Notes: generated from the sequence alone by a model not told the origin. DNA of 50,797 nt from Paenibacillus caseinilyticus (GCF_027533645.1 NZ_JAQAGY010000037.1:1-50797), one strand, 5' to 3'; shown: positions 1 through 9,111, counted from the first letter of the stretch. Numbers and translations are program-made.

Positions 1-121
1 TCGGGCAAACCCATTTTGAGCCATTAAAAAAGACATCTGCTCCCTAAAAAATGGAGGCAGATGTCTTTTTTGTAACTTCTATGAGACTCCCGATGAAAAA
101 GCGTTAGTTCTTCAGTGGCCT
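1..121 (+). mobile_element. Probable right end of an insertion sequence, cut by the window edge
   Basis: An open frame enters from the left and ends at TAA 25-27 (last residues SGKPILSH). A strong hairpin follows at once, and about 40 bases further on the sequence reads TTCAGTGGCCTC (111-122). Its reverse complement, GAGGCCACTGAA, occurs again at 50677-50688 at the other edge of the window, where another hairpin and a short start codon follow inside. The order transposase stop, terminator, inverted repeat is what one expects at the 3' end of an IS. The family (perhaps IS1182-like) is a guess because almost no protein is visible. Confidence 0.4.
26..71. terminator. Bidirectional intrinsic terminator inside the IS end
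   Basis: The arms AAAAAAGACATCTGC (26-40) and GCAGATGTCTTTTTT (57-71) are exact complements, and the CTCC/GGAG bases next to the loop extend the stem. The A-run on one side and the T-run on the other make it work in both directions. It sits directly behind the stop codon at 25-27. Confidence 0.8.
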
Positions 122-363
122 CCGTGTGCGGCGGGCTCCTTTTTTTGCGTAATTGCGCGCCTAGCCAAGGTAGGCACGTTCGAGCCGGTGCAAGTCCGGT
201 CGAGGGAAGAACCTAGTCGCCTCCCAGCTGCGCGAAGGCTATGGTATGCGTGAAGACCTCGGAATCGCAGGGCGGAAGAACCTGCGGTATAAGGGGGAGC
301 TCTCAAGCGCCTCCACACCAACCGTTCCCCCGATACAGCCTATCGAACTGCTGCGGCTGGTGG
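122..363 (+). other. Non-coding stretch resembling a group II intron domain I fragment
   Basis: No convincing gene is seen; the open frames here lack ribosome sites. The first bases end in a T-run (CTCCTTTTTTTGCG), which looks like the 3' half of a terminator. From about 150 the text reads like the 5' structured part of a bacterial group II intron: a CCGG hairpin at 185-199 (loop TGCAAGT), the block GAACCTAGTCGCC near 208-220 and GCGAAGGC near 231-238. No intron-encoded protein, domain V or 3' end is visible, so it can only be a remnant. The resemblance is from memory of such introns and could be accidental. Confidence 0.28.
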
Positions 364-1320
364 TCAGGTGCGGCCGGGAAAACGGGAGCCCGCAGCGATG
401 CCTTTCGGCGAGATGCGCTCGATCTCCGCCAGATCGTCTGGCGTGAGGGAGATCTGCAGCGCACCGAGGTTCTCCTGCACCCGATCAAGCCTCTTCGTTC
501 CAGGAATAGGAACGATTTGCTCGCCTTGCGACAGAAGCCACGCCAAGGCGAGCTGGGCAGGGGTGCAGTTCTTGCCTGCAGCCAGCTCTTCGATCAGGGA
601 GACGACCTCCAGGTTTTTGGCAAAATTCTCGCTTTGAAACCGCGGGTAGAGGCGGCGGTAATCGTCCTCCGGCAGATCGTCGAACTTCTTGATCTGCCCG
701 GTCAGGAAGCCCCGGCCCAAGGGACTGTAAGGCACGAAGCCGATACCCAGCTCCTGCACAACCGGCAGGACTTCATCTTCCACTTCCCGGCTCCATAAGG
801 AATATTCGGTCTGGACGGCCGTAACCGGGTGGACCGCATGCGCGCGCCGGATCACTTGGGCGGGAGCTTCCGACAGGCCGATATACCGGATCTTCCCTTC
901 CTTGACGAGATCGGCCATCGTGCCGACGGTCTCTTCGATCGGGGTGTTCGGATCCACCCGGTGCTGGTAATACAGGTCGATATAATCGATCCCGAGATGG
1001 TAGAGGCTCGCATCCACGGATTTTTTGATGTAAGCCGGATCTCCCTTGGGGCCCTGGGTGTGTGTGACCCCGAATTTGGTTGCAATCACGGCCTCATCCC
1101 GGCGGCCCTTGAGCGCCCGGCCGACCAGTTTCTCATTGCCTCCGAACCGCTGCAGCGCGTATTCTTCGCCGTACAGATCGGCTGTGTCGAACAGCGTGAT
1201 GCCGAGATCCAGCGCTCCGTGTATCGTACGCACCGATTCATCGGTATCGGGCATCATCATCGTGCCGAGCCCGAGGGCCGACACTTCGAGTCCGGCATGT
1301 CCCAGTGTCCTCTTTTGCAT
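364..1320 (-). CDS. Aldo/keto reductase family oxidoreductase
   Basis: The 318-residue protein has the normal length for a single-domain NADPH-dependent aldo/keto reductase with a TIM-barrel fold. All four catalytic residues are visible: Asp45 and Tyr50 in FDTADLYG, Lys82 in ATKFG and His120 in YYQHRVD. The C-terminal GTKR motif that binds the nucleotide phosphate is present around residues 273-276. It most resembles the YakC/Tas-like bacterial group. The start is supported by GAGG about nine bases upstream. The gene stands alone between the left repeat region and the oxidase gene, which runs the other way. The substrate cannot be told from sequence; detoxification of reactive aldehydes or ketones is typical of the family. 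Confidence 0.92.
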   Translation of the reverse strand: MQKRTLGHAGLEVSALGLGTMMMPDTDESVRTIHGALDLGITLFDTADLYGEEYALQRFGGNEKLVGRALKGRRDEAVIATKFGVTHTQGPKGDPAYIKKSVDASLYHLGIDYIDLYYQHRVDPNTPIEETVGTMADLVKEGKIRYIGLSEAPAQVIRRAHAVHPVTAVQTEYSLWSREVEDEVLPVVQELGIGFVPYSPLGRGFLTGQIKKFDDLPEDDYRRLYPRFQSENFAKNLEVVSLIEELAAGKNCTPAQLALAWLLSQGEQIVPIPGTKRLDRVQENLGALQISLTPDDLAEIERISPKGIAAGSRFPGRT

Positions 1321-1522
1321 GGTAAAGCACCTCGTTTCTCTAGAATGATGAAGGGTGGAGCATTAGCCCATTCTAATCTCCCCGCCGGGAGTCAGCCACA
1401 GTATGTTTATACTAGTATTCGGATTACCCGGAATAAGGAGAGGACGTCCGTCCGGCGGAGGACATTGGCAAGGCCGCGTTTAGAGAACAGCGGAGCAGAA
1501 TTTGAATATTATATATTTTACG

Positions 1523-1550
1523 TTGTCTAATTTGTTGTATTATGTATAAT
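1523..1550 (+). promoter_or_regulatory. Sigma-A promoter for the polysaccharide monooxygenase gene
   Basis: TTGTCT (1523-1528) and TATAAT (1545-1550) are separated by 16 bases. A second TATAAT lies at 1591-1596 without a clear -35 box. Either would give a leader of roughly 280-330 bases. Confidence 0.55.
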
Positions 1551-1612
1551 ATGAATTATGTTACAGTAAGTACAATGTCAATGTTATTATTATAATACAG
1601 TGTAAGCATTTT

Positions 1613-1626
1613 TGGAATCGCTTTCC
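1613..1626 (+). promoter_or_regulatory. Candidate cre site (CcpA)
   Basis: TGGAATCGCTTTCC matches 11 of 14 positions of the consensus TGWAARCGYTWNCW. It lies just downstream of the -10 boxes, a position where CcpA would block transcription. This suggests glucose repression of the oxidase gene. It is a motif match only. Confidence 0.4.
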
Positions 1627-1886
1627 TACAATGCCTCCTGCATGCAGTCAAGGTATAAGCTCCACCGGAGTTTATATATCGATACCCCTGGAAGAAAGGA
1701 GGCGTACGTAGACGGCCGGTTCAGCAGTAGAAGCTGCAGGTTCCGGTCCTTGTTTGGAATGAAGGGTTTGCCGCGGATAAGGGGTGGACCTGCGGATAAG
1801 GGAGGTGATGCGGGTATTGGCTGCCATTCGTTTTGGCGTAAGGGGTTTAGGGATCTCATTTATTCATTAAAAGGAGGAAGTTTACA

Positions 1887-3230
1887 TTGACTACACTGCG
1901 TTTGTCTTCATTATCAAGCGGGGCACGTGCCCTGGCTGCCGGCGGCATCATGACGGTAGCCGCTGTTGCTGTGCTATTGGGATTCGGGGATCGGGCTTCC
2001 GCCCATGGCTACATCGATAATCCATCCAGCCGGGCCGCGCTGTGCGCCAGCGGTACGAACAAAAATTGCGGATTGATCATCTACGAGCCTTACAGCCTGG
2101 AGGCGGCTAAAGGGTTCCCGGCAGCGGGACCAGCCGACGGTAAAATTGCAAGCGCTAACGGCTTGTTCGCCCCGCTGGACGAGCAGTCGGCTTCCCGTTG
2201 GACCAAGGTGAATGTGAAGCCGGGACCGACCACATTCCACTGGACGCTGAAGGTTCCCCATGCCACCGCCTCCTGGAAGTATTACATGACGAAGCAGGAT
2301 TGGAATCCGAATGCTGCGCTTACCCGCGCTTCCTTTGACCTGACGCCGTTCTGCAATGTGCCTTACCGAGGACAACCCGGCAATTCTTACTCGGATACGT
2401 GCAATATTCCAGCCCGCACAGGCTACCAGGTGATTCTCGCCGTATGGGAAATCTCGGACACGGGCAATGCGTTCTATAATGTCATTGATGTGAATTTCGG
2501 CGGCGACGTGGACAGCTCGGCTCCGACGGCTCCCTCCGGCGTGACGGCTTCCAATGTCGCGGCAACCAGCGCCACCGTGACATGGAAGGCAGCCACGGAT
2601 AATGTAGGCGTCACCGGCTACCGTATATTCAACGGGACTACGCAGATCGCTTCGACGAACGGTGCGCTCAGCGCCAATCTGACGGGCCTGACCGCAGCTA
2701 CGGCTTACAATATTACGGTCAAAGCGGTAGATGCCGCAGGCAACGTATCGGCTGCGAGCAATGCGGCTTCGTTCACGACGCCGAATGTGACGGGGCCGGA
2801 TACCGCCGCACCAAGCGCCCCGACAGGTCTGCACGTGATGGGCGCGACGACGTCCACTTCCGTGCCCCTGATGTGGAGCGCTTCCACGGATAATGTGGGA
2901 GTGACCGGCTACCAAGTTTACCGCGGGACCACGCTGGTCGCTACCGTCTCCGGCTCGACGCTCGATTATGTTGTGACCGGACTGACGGCGAATACGGCGT
3001 ACGCCTTCACCGTCAAAGCGGTGGATGCCGCAGGCAATGTGTCGGGGGCAAGCTCCACGGTGAACGTGACGACGCCTGCCGCTCCTGCGTCTTATCCGGC
3101 ATGGAACGCGTCCACCGCTTATGTGGGCGGCAGCAAAGTGACGTACAACGGCGTGAACTACGAAGCGAAGTGGTGGACGCAAGGCGAGACGCCTGGATCC
3201 GGCTCCGATGTATGGAAAGTGATCCCTTAA
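1887..3230 (+). CDS. Secreted AA10 lytic polysaccharide monooxygenase with two FN3 domains and a CBM5/12
   Basis: The 447-residue precursor has a signal peptide ending ASA before His40. That histidine would become the N-terminus and form the copper 'histidine brace' with His125. The catalytic domain (40 to about 205) contains the family signature KQDWNPN and the FYNVIDVNF segment with the axial aromatic residue. Two fibronectin III modules follow (about 211-297 and 305-397, each with a TDNVGVTGY segment), then a C-terminal chitin/cellulose-binding module (about 403-447, tryptophan-rich). Such enzymes oxidatively cleave crystalline chitin or cellulose outside the cell. The start is TTG, chosen because AAGGAGGA (1871-1878) lies eight bases before it and the signal peptide begins there. 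The sensor-importer operon behind it suggests joint use of the products. Confidence 0.95.
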   Translation: MTTLRLSSLSSGARALAAGGIMTVAAVAVLLGFGDRASAHGYIDNPSSRAALCASGTNKNCGLIIYEPYSLEAAKGFPAAGPADGKIASANGLFAPLDEQSASRWTKVNVKPGPTTFHWTLKVPHATASWKYYMTKQDWNPNAALTRASFDLTPFCNVPYRGQPGNSYSDTCNIPARTGYQVILAVWEISDTGNAFYNVIDVNFGGDVDSSAPTAPSGVTASNVAATSATVTWKAATDNVGVTGYRIFNGTTQIASTNGALSANLTGLTAATAYNITVKAVDAAGNVSAASNAASFTTPNVTGPDTAAPSAPTGLHVMGATTSTSVPLMWSASTDNVGVTGYQVYRGTTLVATVSGSTLDYVVTGLTANTAYAFTVKAVDAAGNVSGASSTVNVTTPAAPASYPAWNASTAYVGGSKVTYNGVNYEAKWWTQGETPGSGSDVWKVIP

Positions 3231-3254
3231 TCGATTGTACTTTATCCTCTCTGG

Positions 3255-3282
3255 AGAGGGCTGCCGTGTGCAGCCCTCTTTG
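3255..3282 (+). terminator. Intrinsic terminator of the monooxygenase gene
   Basis: Perfect 10-base stem AGAGGGCTGC (3255-3264) and GCAGCCCTCT (3270-3279) with a five-base loop, followed by a short T-rich stretch. It separates the oxidase gene from the kinase gene. Confidence 0.75.
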
Positions 3283-3398
3283 CCGTGCTCATCAGGGGTT
3301 GGACATCGTTCATCACCTTACTGTCAAGCAGGAGTTTGGGGGCTTTCATCCGAATCCAAGTTACATTCAGTTACATTCTATACATATGGAGGGAAAGC

Positions 3399-5213
3399 AT
3401 GCCAACTCCCCGATACTCCGAAGTCAAGCCCCTGTTCCGCCGGTATGTCAAAGGCTTTCATTCCATTGCCGTACAGCTGTATCTGCTCTTCTTCATCTCG
3501 ATCCTGATTCCGGTGCTGATCGGCGGGTATCTGTCTTACCAGAAGTCGGCGCGGATGATCGAGGAGCAGGTGAATCATGTGGCCACGCTTACGATCAAGC
3601 AGGTACGGGATAACCTGGACTTCGTGTTCAAGCGGCTCGACGACACGTCCATGCGGCTGTTCAGCTCCCGGACGATCCAGGAGGCGCTGCAGGCCGAAGC
3701 ATCCGAGCCCTTCGAGCTCTATAAGAAGAATGACGAAGCGAAGCAGTTTCTCTACCAGCTCATCATGAACATGCCGGAGATTATGGATATTTACATCCTC
3801 GATGTGAACCGCCAGAACTCAGTCATCTCCTCTTCGATCCAGAGCTTGACGGACCCGTGGACATCGGAGTGGTACAGGAGGGTGGTGGCCGCGGACGGGA
3901 TGACGGTGTGGTTCGGGCTCTCCAACACCTCTTATCTCAAGGGCATCGATATGGGCATTCCGGTCTTCGGGCTGGGACGGGCGATCAAAGAGGTGGACAC
4001 CGGCCGGATTATCGGGGTTATGTTCATCGAGGTCCGGGGCAAGATGCTCACCGATACGCTGGATGAGCTGCGGTTCGGCCGAACCGGGTATACCTTCCTT
4101 GTAGACGAAGGAAACCGGTTCGTCTACCATGGGGACGCATCCCTGTATGGACAGCCGTCGGATCTGCGGCTGCCTTCGCAGACGGAGGTGCTCGAGGTGA
4201 AGGGCCGGGAGCAGATGGTCATTCCTGCCGTTCTCGGCAACGGGTGGAAGGTGACCGGTATCGTACCGCTCGAGGAGCTGGTGGCCGGCACCGTGGAGAT
4301 CCGGGATCTTACGGTGTGGATCGCCCTGGGGTCGGGACTGACGGCCCTCATCATGGGCTACTATGTCGCCCAGCGCATCGGCCGGCCGCTGGTGCATCTG
4401 AGCCAGCTCATGCACCGCGGGGAAGCGGGAGACCTCACGGTCCGCTCCCCGATCCAGGGCAAGAATGAGATCGGACGGCTCAGCCGAAGCTTCAACAAGA
4501 TGATCGCACGGATCCAGCAGCTCATCGAGCGGATTGCCGAAGAGGAGAGCGAGAAGAAGAAGGCGGAGATCCGGGCCCTCCGCTACCAGATCAACCCGCA
4601 TTTTCTGTACAACACGCTCAATACCATCCGGTGGATGGCCAAGCTGCAGCGCACCGACGATGTGGAGAGCACCATCTCGACGCTGGTCCATATTCTCGAG
4701 GCGAGTCTGGAGCGGACCGGACCGATCGTGACGCTGGGAGACGAGCTTCAGCTGCTCGAGAAGTATATGGTTATCCAGCAGTACCGTTACAACAACGGGA
4801 TCACGCTGAGCGTGCAGTGCCCGCCGGAACTCTCCGGCTTGACGATGCCCCGGATGCTGCTGCAGCCGGTGGTGGAGAATGCAATCTTCCACGGCATCGC
4901 GCCCCGGGACGACAGGGGGGCGGTAGGGATCACGGTGTACCGGGATGGGGGAGACGCGGTCGTGGTGATCGAAGACGACGGGGTGGGCATTCCCGCTGAG
5001 AAGCTGCCTTACCTGCTCGGAGGGGCGGTAGGGAGCCGGACGGGCGGCATGACGCGTATCGGCTTGTCCCACGTTCACCAGACGCTGCAGCTGTATTACG
5101 GAAAGAAGTACGGCGTACAGGTGGAGAGCCGCGAGGGCTGCGGAACGCGCGTACATCTTACATTTCCGATCCAAAAAAAGGAGGATGCTTATGTACAGAG
5201 TGCTGTTGGTTGA
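3399..5213 (+). CDS. YesM-type sensor histidine kinase
   Basis: 604 residues from the ATG preceded by GGAGGG (3388-3393); the longer open frame from 3285 adds 38 residues without a ribosome site. Layout: a membrane helix at about 25-45, an extracellular Cache-like sensing region, a second helix near 310-330, HAMP, the His_kinase domain with the phospho-acceptor His401 in YQINPHFLYNTLNT, and an ATPase domain with N-box (VVENAIFHG) and G-box (DDGVGIP). This is the class that controls extracellular sugar uptake and polysaccharide use in Bacillus and Paenibacillus. The stop overlaps the response regulator start by 23 bases, so the two are co-translated. The ligand is probably an oligosaccharide or the binding protein of the adjacent importer (inference). 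Confidence 0.94.
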   Translation: MPTPRYSEVKPLFRRYVKGFHSIAVQLYLLFFISILIPVLIGGYLSYQKSARMIEEQVNHVATLTIKQVRDNLDFVFKRLDDTSMRLFSSRTIQEALQAEASEPFELYKKNDEAKQFLYQLIMNMPEIMDIYILDVNRQNSVISSSIQSLTDPWTSEWYRRVVAADGMTVWFGLSNTSYLKGIDMGIPVFGLGRAIKEVDTGRIIGVMFIEVRGKMLTDTLDELRFGRTGYTFLVDEGNRFVYHGDASLYGQPSDLRLPSQTEVLEVKGREQMVIPAVLGNGWKVTGIVPLEELVAGTVEIRDLTVWIALGSGLTALIMGYYVAQRIGRPLVHLSQLMHRGEAGDLTVRSPIQGKNEIGRLSRSFNKMIARIQQLIERIAEEESEKKKAEIRALRYQINPHFLYNTLNTIRWMAKLQRTDDVESTISTLVHILEASLERTGPIVTLGDELQLLEKYMVIQQYRYNNGITLSVQCPPELSGLTMPRMLLQPVVENAIFHGIAPRDDRGAVGITVYRDGGDAVVVIEDDGVGIPAEKLPYLLGGAVGSRTGGMTRIGLSHVHQTLQLYYGKKYGVQVESREGCGTRVHLTFPIQKKEDAYVQSAVG

Positions 5214-6750
5214 CGATGAGCCTCTGGCGAGGATGGGACTTCGGGAGACCTTCGACTGGGAAGGCCACGGCTACCGGGTCGTCGGCGAAGCGTCGAACGG
5301 CCGCAGTGCGCTGGCCTGGATCGAGCGGGGCGAAGTCGATATTCTCATCACGGATATCGCGATGCCGGTTATGGACGGGATGGAACTGATGCGGGAGGCC
5401 CGCGGGCGGTTTCCCTCGGTCAAAATCATTCTGCTCAGCTGCCACAGCGACTTTGCCTATGTCCGTGAAGGCATGCGGATGGGGGCCACTGACTATCTGC
5501 TGAAGCCTACCATGCAGCCCGAGGACCTGAAGGAGGTGCTCGGGAAGGCCCGGAGCCAGGCGGAGGAAGAGCGGGGGATCCGGGAGCTCATGGAGAGCCG
5601 GGAGCAGGCCCGGCGCCGGGAGGAGCTGGAGAAGAGCTTCACGCGGCTGCTCCTGGGGGAAGCGGCGGATGTGCCGCCTTCTGCCGGGCTCTCCTGGTTC
5701 GCGGAGAGCTACCGGGCTGTCGTCGCCGAGCTGGACGGGGCGACGAAGCTGCGGTCGGAGGAGGGAGGAATCTATACCGAGATCATGCTGGAGGAGCTGC
5801 AGGAGAGCTGGTACGAGGTCTGCGGGGAGGAAGGCATCGCGCTGCGGGCCGGTGCCGAACAGCTCATCCTGGTCGTGCGCAGCATCGACCGGCTGGAGCG
5901 GTTCCAGGCGGGGGCGGCCGGGCGAGGCTGCTCGCTGACCCTCGGCGTAAGCGGGCCGGCTTCCGGGAGCGGGGCATTCCGCCAAGCGGTCCGGGAGGCC
6001 AGGGCGGCGGCCCGCCTGCGGTTCTACGAGGGTCCCGGGGCCATCCGGCATTACGGGGAAGCGGATGCCGTGAACCCGGGGAGCGGGACGGCGGCCCAAG
6101 AAGCGGCCCTGACCCGGCTGGAGGCTGCCTATGCCGCGGGCCGGCCGGAGGAAGCGCAGGCCTTGCTCGAGGAGCTGGCCGCCTCCTGGGCGCGGCACCG
6201 GACGGCGCCCTCCGAAGTGAGGCGGCAGGCCCGGTGCCTGCTGGCGGGACTGCGCAGCCCGGCGGAAGCGGGGAGCAGGGCCGCCGAGCGCATCGAATCG
6301 ATCCCGGGGCTGGAATCGGTCGAGGAAGTGCGGCAGCTGCTTCGCCAGGCCCTCGAGCCGCTCCGGGAACCGGAGGCTCAAGCGGGAGGGGCCGAGGAGG
6401 CCGGGCTCCACCGGCGGATTGTCGCGCAGGCGCTCACCTACCTGAAGAGCCACTATACAGGCAATATCTCGCTGCAGGATGTAGCAGACCATGTGGCGGT
6501 GAGCCGCAATTATTTTAGCGAGCTCTTTAAGAAGGTGACGGGACACAATTTCATCGACCACTTGATCCATCTGCGGCTCGAGCATGCGTGCGGGCTGCTC
6601 AGAACCACAACGCTGCGGGTGTATGAAGTGGCGGAGCTCTCCGGCTTTAATGACGTCAAATATTTCAGCAAGGCGTTCAAGAAGGTGATGAAGGTGTCGC
6701 CGGCGGATTACCGGGAGAAGGGGCAGGGGGGCGGGGAAGGCGCCTCCTAA
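5191..6750 (+). CDS. YesN-type response regulator with AraC-family DNA-binding domain
   Basis: 519 residues. The receiver domain (1-120) has the acidic pair Asp8/Asp9, the phosphorylation site Asp55 (LITDIAMP) and Lys105. A long linker follows, and the C-terminal 100 residues hold two helix-turn-helix units typical of AraC/XylS (ISLQDVADHVAVSRNYFSELF and VYEVAELSGFNDVKYFSKAF). The ATG at 5191 is preferred over 5185 because AAAGGAGG (5178-5184) is too close to the latter. It overlaps the kinase gene and is followed after 108 bases by the importer genes, its most likely target. Confidence 0.93.
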   Translation: MYRVLLVDDEPLARMGLRETFDWEGHGYRVVGEASNGRSALAWIERGEVDILITDIAMPVMDGMELMREARGRFPSVKIILLSCHSDFAYVREGMRMGATDYLLKPTMQPEDLKEVLGKARSQAEEERGIRELMESREQARRREELEKSFTRLLLGEAADVPPSAGLSWFAESYRAVVAELDGATKLRSEEGGIYTEIMLEELQESWYEVCGEEGIALRAGAEQLILVVRSIDRLERFQAGAAGRGCSLTLGVSGPASGSGAFRQAVREARAAARLRFYEGPGAIRHYGEADAVNPGSGTAAQEAALTRLEAAYAAGRPEEAQALLEELAASWARHRTAPSEVRRQARCLLAGLRSPAEAGSRAAERIESIPGLESVEEVRQLLRQALEPLREPEAQAGGAEEAGLHRRIVAQALTYLKSHYTGNISLQDVADHVAVSRNYFSELFKKVTGHNFIDHLIHLRLEHACGLLRTTTLRVYEVAELSGFNDVKYFSKAFKKVMKVSPADYREKGQGGGEGAS

Positions 6751-6788
6751 TCTAAGGAAATCAAGACACCATTTCGGAATAAAAGAAG

Positions 6789-6818
6789 TTACATGCAAGA
6801 GGACCGGAGGGATATACT
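6789..6818 (+). promoter_or_regulatory. Promoter before the first sugar importer
   Basis: TTACAT (6789-6794) and TATACT (6813-6818) with an 18-base spacer, 40 bases before the chosen start of the binding-protein gene. The poor -35 box fits a promoter needing an activator such as the YesN-type regulator encoded just upstream. Confidence 0.45.
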
Positions 6819-6858
6819 GAAAGCGTATTCAAAAACAGGGGTCGAAAGGATGATCGGG

Positions 6859-8190
6859 ATGAAATGGAATGCACGCGTACCGTTTGTGATGGGGGCAGCC
6901 GTTCTGGCTCTACTTCCGCTGCTGCAGGCTTGCGGCACCGAAGGAGGTTCGGGAGGCCAGGCGGATTCGGGCTCGGGCTCCGGTTCGAAGGTCAAGATCA
7001 AGTGGTCGACTTGGGGCAATCCGGGCGAGCTCGGACGGTTCCAGGAATTCACCAAGGACTATAACGCCAAGCATCCGAACGTCGAGGTCGAGCTCATTCC
7101 GATTCCGGCGGATTACGACCAGAAGATCCTGACGCAGCTCAGCGGCGGCGCGGCTCCGGATGTGTTCTATGCCGGGGATGCGGCCATCGTCAAGATGATC
7201 GATAACGGGACGGTCGCGGATCTTACTACATATATGAAAGAAGATAGCAGCAAAATCAAGCCGGAGTCCTTCTTCCCTGGTCTGTGGGGGGCGGCAAAGA
7301 AAGGGGAACAGATCTACGGGGTCCCCGTCGACTGTAACCCGATCATCCTGTGGTACAACAAGAAGCTGCTGCAGGATTCGGGCGTCAGCGTTCTTCCGGC
7401 CGACCTGCACGAGAAGGGGGAATGGACCTGGGCGGCCTTCCAGGAGGTGCTGGGGAAACTGCGCGCGGCAGGCAAGCACGGCTTCGTACTCGATAATTCT
7501 TGGACGAACTACTACAGCTTCGCCACCTCCAACGGCGGTTCGATCTACAACGAGAAGGGGGAGTTCGTCGCGGACAAGGATCCGAAGACGGTGGAGGCGT
7601 TCAAGTTCCTGTATGATAACGTCAAACAGAAGAACATGACCTTCGCAGGCACACTGCCCAAAGGCCAGGGCGGGGATGCGATGTTCATGTCGAACCAGGT
7701 GGGCTTCGTCACAGCCGGCCGCTGGTACCTGCCGATCTTCAAGCAGAACAAGGACCTGCAGTTCGATATTGTGCCGTACCCGACCAACACGGGCAAGAAG
7801 ATCGAGCCGGCTGCGGTAGCCGCAGCTTACATGGTCATGAACAAGAGCACGAAGCACCCGAAGGAAGCCTTCGACTTCATCAACGAATATATCGCCAAGG
7901 AAGGCCAGACCTTCCGTCTGCAGGGTGGCGGCAATGCGGTGCCATCCGTAGAGGGAGCCGACGAGGTGGTCATGGAGGGCAACCTGCCGGAGCATGCCAA
8001 GTACTTCCTTGACACGCGGGGGATCGGCTATGCCCTTATGCCGGCCGAAGCGGGGGTACCGGGCCTCAGCAAGGTCATCACCGATGAGATGGAGACGCTG
8101 TGGCTCAAGGACGGCAGCTTGGACGGAACGCTGAAGTCTCTCGGTACGAAGGCGAACCAGAAGATCCAAGAATACAAGTCGGGCAAGTAA
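6859..8190 (+). CDS. Sugar ABC transporter, extracellular substrate-binding lipoprotein (family 1)
   Basis: 443 residues from the ATG with GAAAGGA (6844-6850) eight bases upstream; the longer frame from 6793 has no good ribosome site. A lipoprotein signal with lipobox LLQAC places the acylated cysteine at 25, followed by a Gly/Ser-rich linker. The body has the usual family-1 solute-binding features: WSTWGNPGE at the start of the first lobe, SGGAAPDVFYAG in the hinge region and many surface aromatics (WYNKK, GRWYLP) for sugar stacking. It would deliver an oligosaccharide to the two permeases that follow in the same operon. Given the chitin-type oxidase upstream, chito- or cello-oligosaccharides are reasonable guesses. 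Confidence 0.93.
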   Translation: MKWNARVPFVMGAAVLALLPLLQACGTEGGSGGQADSGSGSGSKVKIKWSTWGNPGELGRFQEFTKDYNAKHPNVEVELIPIPADYDQKILTQLSGGAAPDVFYAGDAAIVKMIDNGTVADLTTYMKEDSSKIKPESFFPGLWGAAKKGEQIYGVPVDCNPIILWYNKKLLQDSGVSVLPADLHEKGEWTWAAFQEVLGKLRAAGKHGFVLDNSWTNYYSFATSNGGSIYNEKGEFVADKDPKTVEAFKFLYDNVKQKNMTFAGTLPKGQGGDAMFMSNQVGFVTAGRWYLPIFKQNKDLQFDIVPYPTNTGKKIEPAAVAAAYMVMNKSTKHPKEAFDFINEYIAKEGQTFRLQGGGNAVPSVEGADEVVMEGNLPEHAKYFLDTRGIGYALMPAEAGVPGLSKVITDEMETLWLKDGSLDGTLKSLGTKANQKIQEYKSGK

Positions 8191-8204
8191 CGGAGGATGA
8201 GGCT

Positions 8205-9083
8205 ATGAACAAACGCGTATCGGAAGGGCTGTGGGGATATCTGTTCATTCTCCCCCAGTCCCTCGGCCTCCTGGTGTTTGCCCTGATCCCCCTTGTCTCC
8301 GCTTTTATGCTCAGCCTGATGAAATGGGACGGCTTCGGGAGCAAGCAGTTTGTCGGCCTCGATAACTTTGCCGCCCAGTTCGCTTCCGAGGATTTTCGGC
8401 TCTCGCTCTTCAATACGCTGTGGTATACGGTGCTAGTCGTCCCGACGGGCATTCTCCTGGCGATCCTCGTCGCCGTAGCCCTGAACAAGGTGCGGGGGAA
8501 GGTGATCTACCGGCTGTTCTATTATATGCCGGTGGTCACCGGCTCCATCGCCGTCTCGATGGTATGGCTGTGGCTGCTCAATTCGGAGTTCGGCATCATC
8601 AATGTGTATCTCAAAGCGTGGTTCGGCATCCAGGGGCCGAATTGGCTGACCGACCGGGCGATGGTGATCCCGTCGATCGCTCTGCTCAGCGTCTGGTGGG
8701 GCCTCGGGGGCAACATGGTACTCTTCCTCGCCGGGCTGCAGGGCATCTCGTCGAGCTACTACGAAGCGGCCCAGATCGATGGGGCCGGCAAGTTCCGCCA
8801 GTTCTGGCATATCACGCTGCCGCTCTTGTCGCCGACCACGTTCTTCGCGACGATCATGACGATCATCGGTTCATTCCAGGTGTTCGACCAATCGTTCGTC
8901 ATGACCGGCGGGGGTCCGGCCAAGGCCAGTTATACGATGGTATACCATATCTACCAGTTGGGCTTCGTCGACTTCACCTTCGGCAAGAGTGCGGCCGCGG
9001 CCGTCCTGCTCTTCCTGCTGATTCTGACGCTGACGCTGATCCAGATGTATACCTCGAAGCGCTGGGTACATTACGGCGATTAA
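8205..9083 (+). CDS. Sugar ABC transporter permease, MalF/UgpA type
   Basis: 292 residues from the ATG at 8205 with GGAGGA (8192-8197) upstream; 14 bases separate it from the binding-protein gene. About six membrane helices are visible, starting with LWGYLFILPQSLGLLVFALIPL. The EAA loop that contacts the ATPase is present (YEAAQIDGAGKFRQFWHITLP region, shown here only as a position near residues 185-205). It pairs with the next gene to form the membrane channel of a CUT1-type importer. No ATPase gene is in the operon, so a shared MsmX-like ATPase encoded elsewhere is presumably used. Confidence 0.93.
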   Translation: MNKRVSEGLWGYLFILPQSLGLLVFALIPLVSAFMLSLMKWDGFGSKQFVGLDNFAAQFASEDFRLSLFNTLWYTVLVVPTGILLAILVAVALNKVRGKVIYRLFYYMPVVTGSIAVSMVWLWLLNSEFGIINVYLKAWFGIQGPNWLTDRAMVIPSIALLSVWWGLGGNMVLFLAGLQGISSSYYEAAQIDGAGKFRQFWHITLPLLSPTTFFATIMTIIGSFQVFDQSFVMTGGGPAKASYTMVYHIYQLGFVDFTFGKSAAAAVLLFLLILTLTLIQMYTSKRWVHYGD

Positions 9084-9111
9084 CGAACCGGAGAGGAGGA
9101 GATGATTACTA

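Larger units (their letters stand above)
1321..1886. other. Long intergenic region with promoters and a 5' leader for the oxidase gene
   Basis: This 566-base gap separates two divergent genes. It holds a short palindrome, ATACTAGTAT, near 1410-1419 on the reductase side, a very AT-rich block at 1500-1600 with promoter elements, a cre-like site, and then more than 250 bases of untranslated leader before the TTG start. No gene with a ribosome site was found in the leader. Confidence 0.6.

Noticed and set aside
185..240. Cobalamin riboswitch suggested by CCGGTGCAAGTCCGG
   Set aside because: The B12 box and the following conserved CCGCCACTG-type segment are absent, and the gene nearby is on the other strand.
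241..798. Plus-strand open frame opposite the aldo/keto reductase
   Set aside because: The minus strand encodes a complete enzyme with its catalytic tetrad; this frame has no family features.
5158..6798. Minus-strand open frame of 546 codons opposite the response regulator
   Set aside because: Shadow of a GC-rich gene with strong third-position bias.
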